Shown: piece by piece, positions 1-7,887 of the stretch | Layout: each line of letters begins with the position of its first letter | How positions within the stretch are numbered: the stretch's first letter is position 1 | NCBI GenBank assembly: GCA_016710685.1 | Contig: JADJVC010000034.1 | Location: 322,388-386,387, forward strand | DNA length: 64,000 nucleotides | Origin: Flavobacteriales bacterium | GTDB lineage: Bacteria; Bacteroidota; Bacteroidia; Flavobacteriales_F; PHOS-HE28 | Reading direction: 5' to 3' | Translations under genes and position numbers: made by a program | Notes under the pieces: model-generated | The model's database searches: none | The model's input: only the letters and a program-made list of their open reading frames with translations | What the model was told of the DNA's origin: nothing

Positions 1-7
1 AGATGAA

Positions 8-2290
8 ATGACCCGACACGTCGCCGCGCTTCTTGGGGTTTCCATTTCCTGCATCGTTGCTGCACAAGTGCCGGTATTGGTGCATGATGAAGGATCGAAG
101 GAAAGTGTGCCCTACGCACACGTCTCGTGGAAGGCGATGAACTCCACGGCGAGAGGCGTGGAAGTAGCCGGACCGGACGGCAAGCTCACTTTGCCCCTTG
201 ACCAAGCCACTGTGCAGAACGGAGTTGCGGTTCGCATCGACTTCATCGGCTACCGTGCGCTGTTGGACACGCTCTACACGCTTGCGCCGTGCAGCTTCAG
301 CTTGAAGCACGCCCAGCTTTTCGATCTTGACCCAGTGGTCGTGACCGGCCAATACCGGCCCACCACGGCGGACAAGGCGGTGCAGCGCATGCACGTCATC
401 GGCGCCGAGCAGATCCAGCGCATGGCCGCACAAAACCTCGGCGACGTTCTCGGGCAGGAGCTCAACATGCGCTTAACGCAGGACAACGTGCTGGGCACCT
501 CGCTCAGCATGCGCGGCATGGGCGGCGAGAACGTAAAAATCCTGGTGGACGGTGTGCCGGTGATCGGCAGGCAGGACGGCAACCTCGACCTGGCGCAGAT
601 CGACCTCACGGGCATTGAACGCGTGGAAATTCTGGAAGGTCCGCTCAGCGTTAACTACGGAACGAACGCGTTGGCAGGCACCATCAACCTGATCACCCAG
701 AAAAATACCGGTAACAGCTCTTCGCTTAAAGCAATTGCATACGTGGAACCCATGGGCCGATTGAACCTTTCCGTGGCGGCGGGCCAGCACTTCGGTAAAA
801 GCGACGTGCTGCTTTCCGTAGGCCGGAATTTTTTCGGTGGCTGGGCACCCGGTCAATCCGGCGTGTTCGACTTCAATGAGCATCTGGCAGATTCCACGCG
901 CTACAAACCGTGGAAGCCGCGCGAGCAATACTTCGGCAGGCTGAACTACCGCTATGCGCTGAATGACAAATGGACGCTGAACTACAAGGGCGAAGCCATG
1001 CAGGACCGCATCACCGACCGCGGCATGCCGCGTGCGCCGTATGAAGAGAGCGCCTTCGACTCCGACTTCCTCACGCAGCGGTTCGACAACGCGTTGTTCG
1101 CCACGGGCAAGTTGAACAAAGGCCGACACATCGATGCGCTCATCGCGCACGACCGTTACCAGCGTACGCGCAGGATGTGGATCCGCGACCTCACCACATT
1201 GGAAACACAGCCGGTGCCGGGCGAAGCCGATGATTCACGCTTCAGCTTAACGAACATCCGCGCCACGTATGCCAACGCGAACGACAGCGCCAAGATCGGC
1301 TTCGAATTGGGCTCCGACCTCAACTTGGAGACCGCGGCCGGCGAGCGCATCGCAGATGGCAGCGAACAACAGATCGGCGACTATGCAGCCTTCGCCAGTG
1401 CGCAGTGGCGGCCGGTGCAGCGGCTCATCATCCGCCCCGGATTGCGCTATGCTTACAACACGCAGTACCAAGCTCCGGTGGTTCCTTCCATCGATGTGCG
1501 GTTGCAACTCGACACCGCGTTCACACTTCGTGCTTCGTATGCCGAAGGTTTCCGCGCCCCGTCGTTGAAAGAACTCTACCTCTACTTCGTGGATGTAAAC
1601 CACGACATCCACGGCAATCCAGATCTCACCGCCGAAACGTCGAACAACTATTCGCTTTCGCTGAGCTACAGGAAGGCGATGGAGAAGGGCGTGTTGCGCG
1701 GAGAGATCGCCGGTTTCCACGACCGCATCCATGACCTGATCACTTTGGCAGAGGAAAATGCGACCCTGTACGGCTACATCAACGTGGGTGAATACCGCAC
1801 GCTCGGCGGCAGCTTCAGCTTAGGTTGGGAAAGTGGCCACTGGTCCGTGGGCGCGGGCACTGCACTTACCGGGCGTTACGACACCGTGGGCGTGCGCACC
1901 GGCGGTACCACTTACGAATTCGCGCCGGAAGTGAACGTCAACGCCACGCGCACCTGGCGCAAGCAGGGGTGGAGCATCACCGCTTTTGCCAAGTACCAAG
2001 GCGAACAGCAGAACTACATTTTCCTCGACGACGGTAGTCTTTCGCGCGGGCGCATTTCGAGCTACGTGATGGCCGATGCTTCCGTGGCCAAGCAACTTTG
2101 CAACGAGCACCTCACCGTTTCCGTGGGCTGCAAAAACATTGGCAACATTACTGACCTTAATGCTACGCTGGGAAATGGTGGCGCGCACAGCGGGCCAAGT
2201 GCAGGCAGTGTCCCGCTGGCAACAGGCCGCACGTTTTTCCTGCGGCTGGCACTTGATCTGAAAGGAAAAATAAAGCAGACCACACCATGA
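8..2290 (+). CDS. TonB-dependent outer-membrane receptor (HmuR-like, probable haem/iron uptake)
   Basis: This is a 760-residue gated outer-membrane receptor powered by TonB-ExbB-ExbD. A signal peptide covers about residues 1-19 (ending VAAQ). It is followed by a carboxypeptidase-like regulatory domain to about 95 and a plug domain at about 105-230, with LVDGVPV and EILEGPLSVNYGTNALAG. A 22-strand-type beta-barrel fills the rest, including the typical barrel motif FRAPSLKELY. The stop overlaps the ATG of the HmuY-like lipoprotein gene by 4 bases (ATGA at 2287-2290), so the two are translationally coupled. Haem or porphyrin is inferred as substrate only from that partner. A siderophore or other metal complex is possible, since no substrate-specific residues can be read. 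The upstream region lies outside the window apart from 7 bases. Confidence 0.9.
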   Translation: MTRHVAALLGVSISCIVAAQVPVLVHDEGSKESVPYAHVSWKAMNSTARGVEVAGPDGKLTLPLDQATVQNGVAVRIDFIGYRALLDTLYTLAPCSFSLKHAQLFDLDPVVVTGQYRPTTADKAVQRMHVIGAEQIQRMAAQNLGDVLGQELNMRLTQDNVLGTSLSMRGMGGENVKILVDGVPVIGRQDGNLDLAQIDLTGIERVEILEGPLSVNYGTNALAGTINLITQKNTGNSSSLKAIAYVEPMGRLNLSVAAGQHFGKSDVLLSVGRNFFGGWAPGQSGVFDFNEHLADSTRYKPWKPREQYFGRLNYRYALNDKWTLNYKGEAMQDRITDRGMPRAPYEESAFDSDFLTQRFDNALFATGKLNKGRHIDALIAHDRYQRTRRMWIRDLTTLETQPVPGEADDSRFSLTNIRATYANANDSAKIGFELGSDLNLETAAGERIADGSEQQIGDYAAFASAQWRPVQRLIIRPGLRYAYNTQYQAPVVPSIDVRLQLDTAFTLRASYAEGFRAPSLKELYLYFVDVNHDIHGNPDLTAETSNNYSLSLSYRKAMEKGVLRGEIAGFHDRIHDLITLAEENATLYGYINVGEYRTLGGSFSLGWESGHWSVGAGTALTGRYDTVGVRTGGTTYEFAPEVNVNATRTWRKQGWSITAFAKYQGEQQNYIFLDDGSLSRGRISSYVMADASVAKQLCNEHLTVSVGCKNIGNITDLNATLGNGGAHSGPSAGSVPLATGRTFFLRLALDLKGKIKQTTP

Positions 2291-3264
2291 AGAACACGGT
2301 TGGAATCGGTGGTTTGTTGGCTGTGATCGCCTTCAGCGGATGCATGAAGGACGAACTGCCGGTGCCTATGCAACCACGCGGCGGCGCAGAGGAATGTGTG
2401 GCGCATGTGGGCACGGATTACGCCAACCAACTGTGGTTCGATCTGGGCACACACAGCGTAGTGGCGGAGAACAGCAAGATGGATTGGGACCTCGCATTTG
2501 AATGCGCTCCGGACGGCTGGCAAGTGCGACTGAACTATTCCCGGCTCATGCGCGCACACCGCACATTGGAGAGCACGATCACACAATCCACCGACACCAC
2601 GGGCTACGGCAACACATGGAAGATCGACTTGCCGAATGGAAGGCCGGACAGCATGGCCTTCGGTGATTGGCGTGCGGAACATCCCGTCTTCGTTTTGGAC
2701 ATGGGCTACAATGTTTCGGGTCTGCCGATGGGCTTGCGAAAAGTGCAGATCACCGGTGTTACTGGCAGCTCTTTCGACTTTCAGCTTTCCGACCTTGATG
2801 GTTCCAACATTCAAGATTTCATTGTGCAGAAAGATCCCACACGAGCTTACGTACACTTCAGCTTCACCAGCGGAAGCACAGTAATGATCGCACCGCCGCT
2901 AGGTACGTACGACTTGGTGTTCACGCAGTTCACCGAGCAGTTCTATGCCCCCGACCCGTATCTGTCATACATCGTTACCGGCACGGTGAACGGGTACAGT
3001 GGTGCGCGCGTGGCCCAGCTCAACGGCGATTTTGCGAGCGTCACCTTGGCGGATACCATCAACAACCCCTTCAGTACCGATGAGGACATTATCGGCTACG
3101 ACTGGAAGGACTACTCCTTCGACACGGGCACTTACTTAGTTTACAGCAACCAGATCTACATCGTAGAGGATCGCGAAGGCTACTTCTACAAGCTCCACTT
3201 CATCGATTACTACGACGAGCAGGGGCAGCGCGGTTCACCGAAGTTCGAGGTGGTGCCGTTGTAG
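2287..3264 (+). CDS. HmuY family lipoprotein (haem-binding type)
   Basis: This is a 325-residue probable surface lipoprotein. Its N-terminal signal ends in a lipobox-like AFSGC with Cys19 as the acylation site. The body has the HmuY family signatures: a TDYANQLWFDLGTHSVV segment, then WDLAFEC near residue 70, and a C-terminal YIVEDREGYFYKLHFIDYY block of the kind that ends HmuY proteins. In Porphyromonas, HmuY captures haem and passes it to the receptor HmuR. Here the gene is coupled by a 4-base overlap to an upstream TonB-dependent receptor, the same arrangement in reverse order. The Porphyromonas haem-coordinating His pair cannot be assigned by eye, so the ligand is uncertain. It is longer than classical HmuY (about 215 residues). 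Confidence 0.8.
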   Translation: MKNTVGIGGLLAVIAFSGCMKDELPVPMQPRGGAEECVAHVGTDYANQLWFDLGTHSVVAENSKMDWDLAFECAPDGWQVRLNYSRLMRAHRTLESTITQSTDTTGYGNTWKIDLPNGRPDSMAFGDWRAEHPVFVLDMGYNVSGLPMGLRKVQITGVTGSSFDFQLSDLDGSNIQDFIVQKDPTRAYVHFSFTSGSTVMIAPPLGTYDLVFTQFTEQFYAPDPYLSYIVTGTVNGYSGARVAQLNGDFASVTLADTINNPFSTDEDIIGYDWKDYSFDTGTYLVYSNQIYIVEDREGYFYKLHFIDYYDEQGQRGSPKFEVVPL

Positions 3265-3464
3265 AGAAAAGCGGAGAACGCGAAGAAGATTTTTAACCGC
3301 AGAGGCCGCAGAGAGCGCAAAGAAGAGTAGTCTTGAATTTGCGCAAAGAGAAAAAGGTTGAAGAGATTGCAGAGTTTCGCGATCAGCCCACTTGCTTACT
3401 TGCGCTGCGGTTAAAAATCTTCTCCGCGTTCTCCGCGCCCTCTGCGCCCTCTGCGGTTAAACCT
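3265..3464. repeat. Period-9 inverted repeat element between convergent genes
   Basis: The element fills the spacer between two convergent stop codons. Positions 3271-3300 and 3407-3436 are inverted copies matching at 29 of 30 bases. The right side continues as four consecutive nonamers of the type CTCYGCGNN (3422-3457). The left arm continues as purine-rich nonamers (about 3298-3324). The same words recur at 19878-19910, 41825-42012, 48069-48102, 49128-49304 and 60967-61003. Transcripts from either gene could fold into a long hairpin, so a bidirectional terminator or RNA-stabilising role is possible (inference). Confidence 0.75.
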
Positions 3465-3468
3465 TTCC

Positions 3469-5955
3469 CTACTCCCCGCCATCATCCCCGCCACTGGTCC
3501 CTGGTGTGGTCCTTTCCGTAGGGCCGGTACTTTTCTTGCGGAATAATTGTGTGTCCTGCTTCCCGAACTTCCATGAGGCATTGATGCGGAACTCGCGTCC
3601 GCCACGGTTGCTGAAACCTTCTTGCTCGAAAGATGGTGTTTGATAGTAGGATCCCCAACCGCGCGAATCGAAAATGTTGTTCGCACTTGCGGTAAGGGTA
3701 AAGCGTTTGCTGAACTGCTTGCGCAGCGAGATGTCCATTGAGTACCGCTCGAGGGTGTGGCCTTGCGGAATGATGCGTGGACCGTCGTAATCTGAATTCA
3801 CCTGCAGCGTGAAGTCCTTCGGAAATTTCTGGGAGATATTCACCTTCCCATCGAAATTCATGCCTGTGTTGGTGTAGTCCGTACCGTCTTGCGAAAGCCC
3901 GATCTGCACCCACTGCACGTTGCCGTTCAGGGTGGCTTCGGATCCCTTCCACAAGGTGAGTTTTATCGTGTTCTCCCAGCCAAAGCCTTGGTTCTGTTTG
4001 CCATTCACGTAGGTGGTCACGAGCACATTGGGGTCGCTTACCAACGGTGCGGTGTAGCTGGTGATCACGTCCGTGGTGAAGCGTCCGTACACGGAGGAAA
4101 GCCAATTGCCTTCATCGCCCAGCGGCAGCAGGTGGTTCACTTCCAGGATGGTGCTGAGCTCGGGCCGCAACGCCGGGTTGCCGATGCGGTAACTCCGCGC
4201 ATCGGTGCTCATGATGAAGGGCATGATCTGGTAGAAGTTCGGCCGGTTCACCTTGCGCGAAACGTTCACCTGCAATTCGCGTTGCAGGTCGCCTTCGGGC
4301 GCGTCCCACTTCCGGCTCAGGTAAACGGCAGGGAACAGGATGCGTCCGATGTCCTTCAGTCCGTCCGGGTAGCTGTAGCCCAAGTCGATGTTTTTGTCGG
4401 TACGCTTCGCGTCCATCCTGTTCTGTTCCACGCGAAGGCCGCTCTGCATGCTCCAGCGTGCGTTAAGCTTCATGCCCCAGTTCACGTAGGCCGCGTTCAC
4501 CCAGGTGCCGATGTTGAAGGCATTGCTCAGCGCGGTATCGCGAACGGCACCAGCCAGCGTGTCGTTGCCGAAGGTGACGTCCATGTTCGAGTTGCTCTGC
4601 TCGTAGTCGGCCTTGAACCCCCATTCCAGTTTGCGGTTGTCGGCGTACGGGTCGGTAACATCCAGCTGCCAAGTCCATTCTTGGTCGTCGCCTTTGGAAT
4701 CGCGGTTTTGGAAACTGTTGCCCGGCAAAATGCCGTCTCCGCCTTGGTTGAACTGCTCGGTGCGGGCGGGGCTGGTGCGGTCTCCCAAGTTGAAGGTGAG
4801 GTCGGTGGTCCACTCCTTGCCGGGTTTGGTGGTGGTGCGTTTGAATCCAGCCCGTGAGGTGAGGTTGGTATAGCGCCCGTCATTCGTGTTGTGCTGTGTG
4901 CCGCTGCCGGTCACATTGTTTGCAGCGTCGGTGCTGACATAGGTCTGGTACTCATCGCTGGCGCGCGTGCCGATGTTGACGCTTTGCGAAAGACTCAGGG
5001 TATTGCGGTTGCTCAACTGGTAATCCCAGCCTAAGCGCGCGTTCTGCCGCAAATGGTCGCGGCTGCCGGTTTCGTCTTGGCGAAAATAGCCCGTGGGTAG
5101 CCCGTCAGCGAGGTCGGTGCGGTAGTTGTAGCTCTTGGCGGGCGGTGCGCCGTGCCCGAAGCCGAGGCTGAGGTTGAAGGCGCTCTTTCCTTGGCGCACC
5201 ATCAAGTTGCCGTTGGCGTTGTAGCGCTCGTTGGATCCAATGCCGGCCTGGATCTGGCCGCTGTAGCCGGGCTTGGTATTCTTCTTCAGCACTACGTTGA
5301 CAATGCCGCCAGTGGAACTTGCATCAAAGGTCACTCCGGGATTGGTGATCACCTCCACGCGTTCAATGTCGCCGGCAGGGATCTGGTCCAGGCTCATGGT
5401 GGTGGGCCTGCCGTCAATGAACACCTTGGGGCTTTTCCCGCGCATCTCCACGTTGCCGTCCGCATCCACGCTCAGGCCGGGGATGTTCTTCATCACGTCC
5501 GTGGCATCGCCCCCGGCTACGCTGATGTCCTTTTCCACGTTGTACACCCGGCGGTCCACTTGCAAAACTTGCGTGGCGCGTTCCTTGGAGATCTCCGCGG
5601 CCTTAAGCACCACGGCATCAGTCTCAATACGCAGGTTTCCGAGGTCAAGCTCCGGCATGTCACGGCTAAGTGTAAAGTCCTTTTCCAACGTGGTGTAGCC
5701 CATGCCCGCGATCTTCAGGTGCAGCGTGCGCAGCGGTAGCTTGGGAATGTCGAACTCTCCGTTTTCCTGCACCAATGCGCCACCTACCACGCTATCGCCG
5801 AGCATTACGCTGGCCGTGGCGAAGGCAACTGGTTTTTTATCGGCATCAAGCACGCGGCCATACGCACGACCCGCGGCCATTCCGCCGGGACCCCGTTGTG
5901 CGAAGGACAAAGCAGGAATCAAGAGGAAGATCAAGAAGAAAAGTCGTGTCGCCAT
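3469..5955 (-). CDS. TonB-dependent receptor-like outer-membrane beta-barrel protein
   Basis: This 828-residue outer-membrane protein has a signal peptide (MATRLFFLIFLLIPALSFAQ) and then a carboxypeptidase-like regulatory domain at about residues 30-110. A plug-like domain follows, with VFIDGRPTTMSLDQIP and VEVITNPGVTFDASSTGGI, and then a large barrel. The sequence type matches the outer membrane beta-barrel family common in Bacteroidota, which often handles peptides or unknown substrates rather than siderophores. I chose the ATG at 5955 because a -7 promoter box lies at 5965-5972, which would fall inside a TTG-started version beginning at 5967. The gene stands alone, convergent with the HmuY gene. 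No substrate can be inferred. Confidence 0.85.
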   Translation of the reverse strand: MATRLFFLIFLLIPALSFAQRGPGGMAAGRAYGRVLDADKKPVAFATASVMLGDSVVGGALVQENGEFDIPKLPLRTLHLKIAGMGYTTLEKDFTLSRDMPELDLGNLRIETDAVVLKAAEISKERATQVLQVDRRVYNVEKDISVAGGDATDVMKNIPGLSVDADGNVEMRGKSPKVFIDGRPTTMSLDQIPAGDIERVEVITNPGVTFDASSTGGIVNVVLKKNTKPGYSGQIQAGIGSNERYNANGNLMVRQGKSAFNLSLGFGHGAPPAKSYNYRTDLADGLPTGYFRQDETGSRDHLRQNARLGWDYQLSNRNTLSLSQSVNIGTRASDEYQTYVSTDAANNVTGSGTQHNTNDGRYTNLTSRAGFKRTTTKPGKEWTTDLTFNLGDRTSPARTEQFNQGGDGILPGNSFQNRDSKGDDQEWTWQLDVTDPYADNRKLEWGFKADYEQSNSNMDVTFGNDTLAGAVRDTALSNAFNIGTWVNAAYVNWGMKLNARWSMQSGLRVEQNRMDAKRTDKNIDLGYSYPDGLKDIGRILFPAVYLSRKWDAPEGDLQRELQVNVSRKVNRPNFYQIMPFIMSTDARSYRIGNPALRPELSTILEVNHLLPLGDEGNWLSSVYGRFTTDVITSYTAPLVSDPNVLVTTYVNGKQNQGFGWENTIKLTLWKGSEATLNGNVQWVQIGLSQDGTDYTNTGMNFDGKVNISQKFPKDFTLQVNSDYDGPRIIPQGHTLERYSMDISLRKQFSKRFTLTASANNIFDSRGWGSYYQTPSFEQEGFSNRGGREFRINASWKFGKQDTQLFRKKSTGPTERTTPGTSGGDDGGE

Positions 5956-5964
5956 GGAAGGGTG

Positions 5965-5972
5965 CAAAGGTA
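5965..5972 (-). promoter_or_regulatory. -7 promoter box TACCTTTG for the receptor gene at 3469-5955
   Basis: On the minus strand this reads TACCTTTG, a match to the Bacteroidota primary sigma factor consensus TAnnTTTG. It ends 10 bases from the chosen ATG, so the transcript would have a very short leader. No convincing -33 TTTG was found. Confidence 0.5.
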
Positions 5973-5997
5973 CCGGGATGGGAGGGGGTGGAATCAG

Positions 5998-6030
5998 AAG
6001 AAATGAAAAATGGAGAATGTAGAATTCAGA
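5998..6030. repeat. Short period-7 repeat (AATGTAGAATT family)
   Basis: The stretch reads as heptads such as AAATGGA, GAATGTA and GAATTCA, the same word family as the cleaner copy at 50127-50161. It lies downstream of the RRM gene terminator and upstream of the receptor promoter. Similarity is modest. Confidence 0.4.
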
Positions 6031-6080
6031 TCGTAGAACGACCGAAATGCCCCACGCTCACGCGAGCGTCGATACTCGTT

Positions 6081-6121
6081 TGCAGCAAAAAGAAAAGCCC
6101 CCCGATCGCTCAGGGGGCTTT
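6081..6121 (-). terminator. Rho-independent terminator of the RRM gene
   Basis: A perfect 9-bp stem pairs AAAGCCCCC (6094-6102) with GGGGGCTTT (6113-6121) around a 10-base loop. On the minus strand the stem is followed by a T-rich run (TTTTCTTTTTG). It lies 22 bases beyond the stop codon of the minus-strand RNA-binding protein gene. Confidence 0.85.
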
Positions 6122-6142
6122 CAAACGAAGAAGGTTCTGTTC

Positions 6143-6574
6143 TTAGTACTCGTCGCGACGGTATCCGCCACGATCTCCACGGTCTCCGCCGCGATCGCCG
6201 CCACGGTCACCACCACGATCGTTGCCACCGCGGTATCCACCACGGTCACCACCGCCGCTGCCGCCACGGTATCCACCGCCGCCGCCGCCGTTTCCGCCGC
6301 GGTATCCGCCACGGTCGCCAGCACCGCCTTCGGTGCGGGGACGAGCCTCGTTCACAACGAGGTCACGGCCATGGAACGACTTGCCGTTGGTGCCTTCGAT
6401 GCCGGCACGTCCGCCTTCGTCGTCGGCCATTTCCACGAAACCGAAGCCGCGGCTACGGTTGGTGGCCTTGTCCATAATGATCTTGGCCGAGGTCACTTCG
6501 CCGAAAGCTGCAAAAAGCTCTTGGAGGTCCTGGTCTTGTACGGAGTACGCAATGTTGGCGACGTAAATGTTCAT
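6143..6574 (-). CDS. Glycine-rich RRM RNA-binding protein
   Basis: This 143-residue protein has a single RNA recognition motif at residues 1-80. RNP2 is IYVANI at about 3-8 and RNP1 is RGFGFVEM at about 42-49. The last 60 residues are a low-complexity tail of RGG, GGYRGG and GGDRGG repeats ending GYRRDEY. Proteins of this type in cyanobacteria and Bacteroidota are small cytoplasmic RNA-binding or chaperone proteins, some cold-induced. The target RNAs are unknown. The gene has its own strong terminator and is transcribed divergently from the fatty acid desaturase gene across a 211-bp spacer. That pairing would suit a cold or membrane-fluidity response, which is inference only. Confidence 0.9.
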   Translation of the reverse strand: MNIYVANIAYSVQDQDLQELFAAFGEVTSAKIIMDKATNRSRGFGFVEMADDEGGRAGIEGTNGKSFHGRDLVVNEARPRTEGGAGDRGGYRGGNGGGGGGYRGGSGGGDRGGYRGGNDRGGDRGGDRGGDRGDRGGYRRDEY

Positions 6575-6752
6575 GAGGTCTACTACTGAGTGAGTGTTTT
6601 GAGGTTATTGCCTTGCGTCCTGAAGTTCTCGCCAAAGAACCCTTCGGGCCAAAGCGGGGCGAAATTAGCAGGAAACCACGATCTGTCAAGCATTTCCAAA
6701 AATTTTCTGGAAGGCACGGCATTCGTCAGGAACTGCGCTTTTCCACCCATCG

Positions 6753-6760
6753 TACCTTTG
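6753..6760 (+). promoter_or_regulatory. -7 promoter box TACCTTTG for the desaturase gene
   Basis: TACCTTTG followed by CA matches the Bacteroidota -7 consensus TAnnTTTG and lies 25 bases upstream of the desaturase ATG. The -33 region has only a T-rich stretch (CTTTTCC). Confidence 0.5.
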
Positions 6761-6785
6761 CACGCCTTTTTCCGGCAGCCCTTAT

Positions 6786-7859
6786 ATGACCCCTACCACC
6801 TTCGCCAAGACCCCGCCCGTGTTTTTTCAACGTTTACGCGAGGTTACTGAGGCTTACTTCAACGAGAACAACCTGCGCAAGACCGGCGACGGTCGTTTGT
6901 ACTGGAAGACCGCCATCCTGCTCACCACGCTGGTGGGACTGTATGTGCTGCTGGTCTTCTTCACGCCGGCTTCCATCTGGGTGTCGCTGGCGCTGTGTGC
7001 GGTACTGGGCTTGGTGGTGGCCAGCGTGGGTTTCAACGTGATGCACGATGGCGCCCATGGCAGTTACAGCCGCCGCAAGTGGGTAAATGAAATGATGGGC
7101 CATTCCCTGAACCTGTTGGGCGGCAGCGTCCATTTCTGGAAGCTGAAGCACAATGTGAACCACCACACCTTCACCAACGTGGAAGGCATGGACGACGACA
7201 TTGACATTAAGCCTTGGGTGCGTGTGCATGAGGGCCAGCCCAAGTACTGGTTCCACCGCTTCCAACACATCTACGGGCTATTGCTCTATGGGTTGACTTA
7301 TTTGTTCTGGATCTCATACAACGACCTGAAGAAGTACTTCACCGGAAAGATCGCGGACAACACTTACATGAAGCCGATGGACCTGAAGGAGCACATTATC
7401 TTCTGGGTCACCAAGGTGTTCTATGTCTCGGCATTTCTGGTGGTGCCGATGATTTTCGCCGGGGTGGTTCCAACTTTAGTGGGCTACGGAGTGATGGTGT
7501 TCGTAACGGGCGTGTTCATTGCGGTGGTGTTCCAGTTGGCGCACGTGGTGGAGCATGCTGAGTTTGTGAACCCCGAGGTGGACGGCAACAACATCGAGAG
7601 CGAATGGGCCATCCACCAAGTGGCCACCACGGCCAACTTCGCTACGCGCAACAAAATGTGGAACTGGCTCTTCGGTGGATTGAATTTCCAAGTGGAGCAC
7701 CACCTCTTTCCCAAGATCAGCCATGTGCATTACCCGGAATTGAACAAGCGGCTGAAGCAGGTCTGTGCCGAGTTCAACATCAAGTACCGCGAATTTCCCA
7801 CATTGCGCAGCGCGCTGTGGTCGCACTTGATGTACCTGCGGCAGGTTGGCGTAGCGTGA
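6786..7859 (+). CDS. Membrane fatty acid desaturase (acyl-CoA/acyl-lipid type)
   Basis: This 357-residue integral membrane di-iron enzyme introduces a double bond into membrane fatty acyl chains. All three histidine boxes are visible: HDGAH at 87-91, HNVNHH at 122-127 and QVEHH at 302-306. The last is the Q-for-H variant typical of front-end and linoleoyl-CoA-like desaturases. Hydrophobic segments at about 43-60, 64-84 and 205-250 fit the usual four-helix topology. There is no fused cytochrome b5 domain, so an external electron donor is expected. The length is normal for the family. The position of the double bond cannot be read from the sequence. Confidence 0.92.
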   Translation: MTPTTFAKTPPVFFQRLREVTEAYFNENNLRKTGDGRLYWKTAILLTTLVGLYVLLVFFTPASIWVSLALCAVLGLVVASVGFNVMHDGAHGSYSRRKWVNEMMGHSLNLLGGSVHFWKLKHNVNHHTFTNVEGMDDDIDIKPWVRVHEGQPKYWFHRFQHIYGLLLYGLTYLFWISYNDLKKYFTGKIADNTYMKPMDLKEHIIFWVTKVFYVSAFLVVPMIFAGVVPTLVGYGVMVFVTGVFIAVVFQLAHVVEHAEFVNPEVDGNNIESEWAIHQVATTANFATRNKMWNWLFGGLNFQVEHHLFPKISHVHYPELNKRLKQVCAEFNIKYREFPTLRSALWSHLMYLRQVGVA

Positions 7860-7887
7860 GCGCCTCTCCGTGGGCAGGGGGCAAGCT

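Noticed and set aside
3265..3464. Insertion sequence or transposon remnant
   Set aside because: There is no transposase fragment and no target-site duplication, and the internal 9-bp periodicity is not that of a transposon end.
3889..4857. Long plus-strand open frame opposite the receptor gene
   Set aside because: It lies wholly antisense to a conserved receptor and has no recognisable motif. High GC keeps the opposite frame open.
6047..6589. Thr/Ala/Val-rich frame opposite the RRM gene
   Set aside because: The repetitive sequence is the complement of the Gly/Arg codons of the RGG tail.
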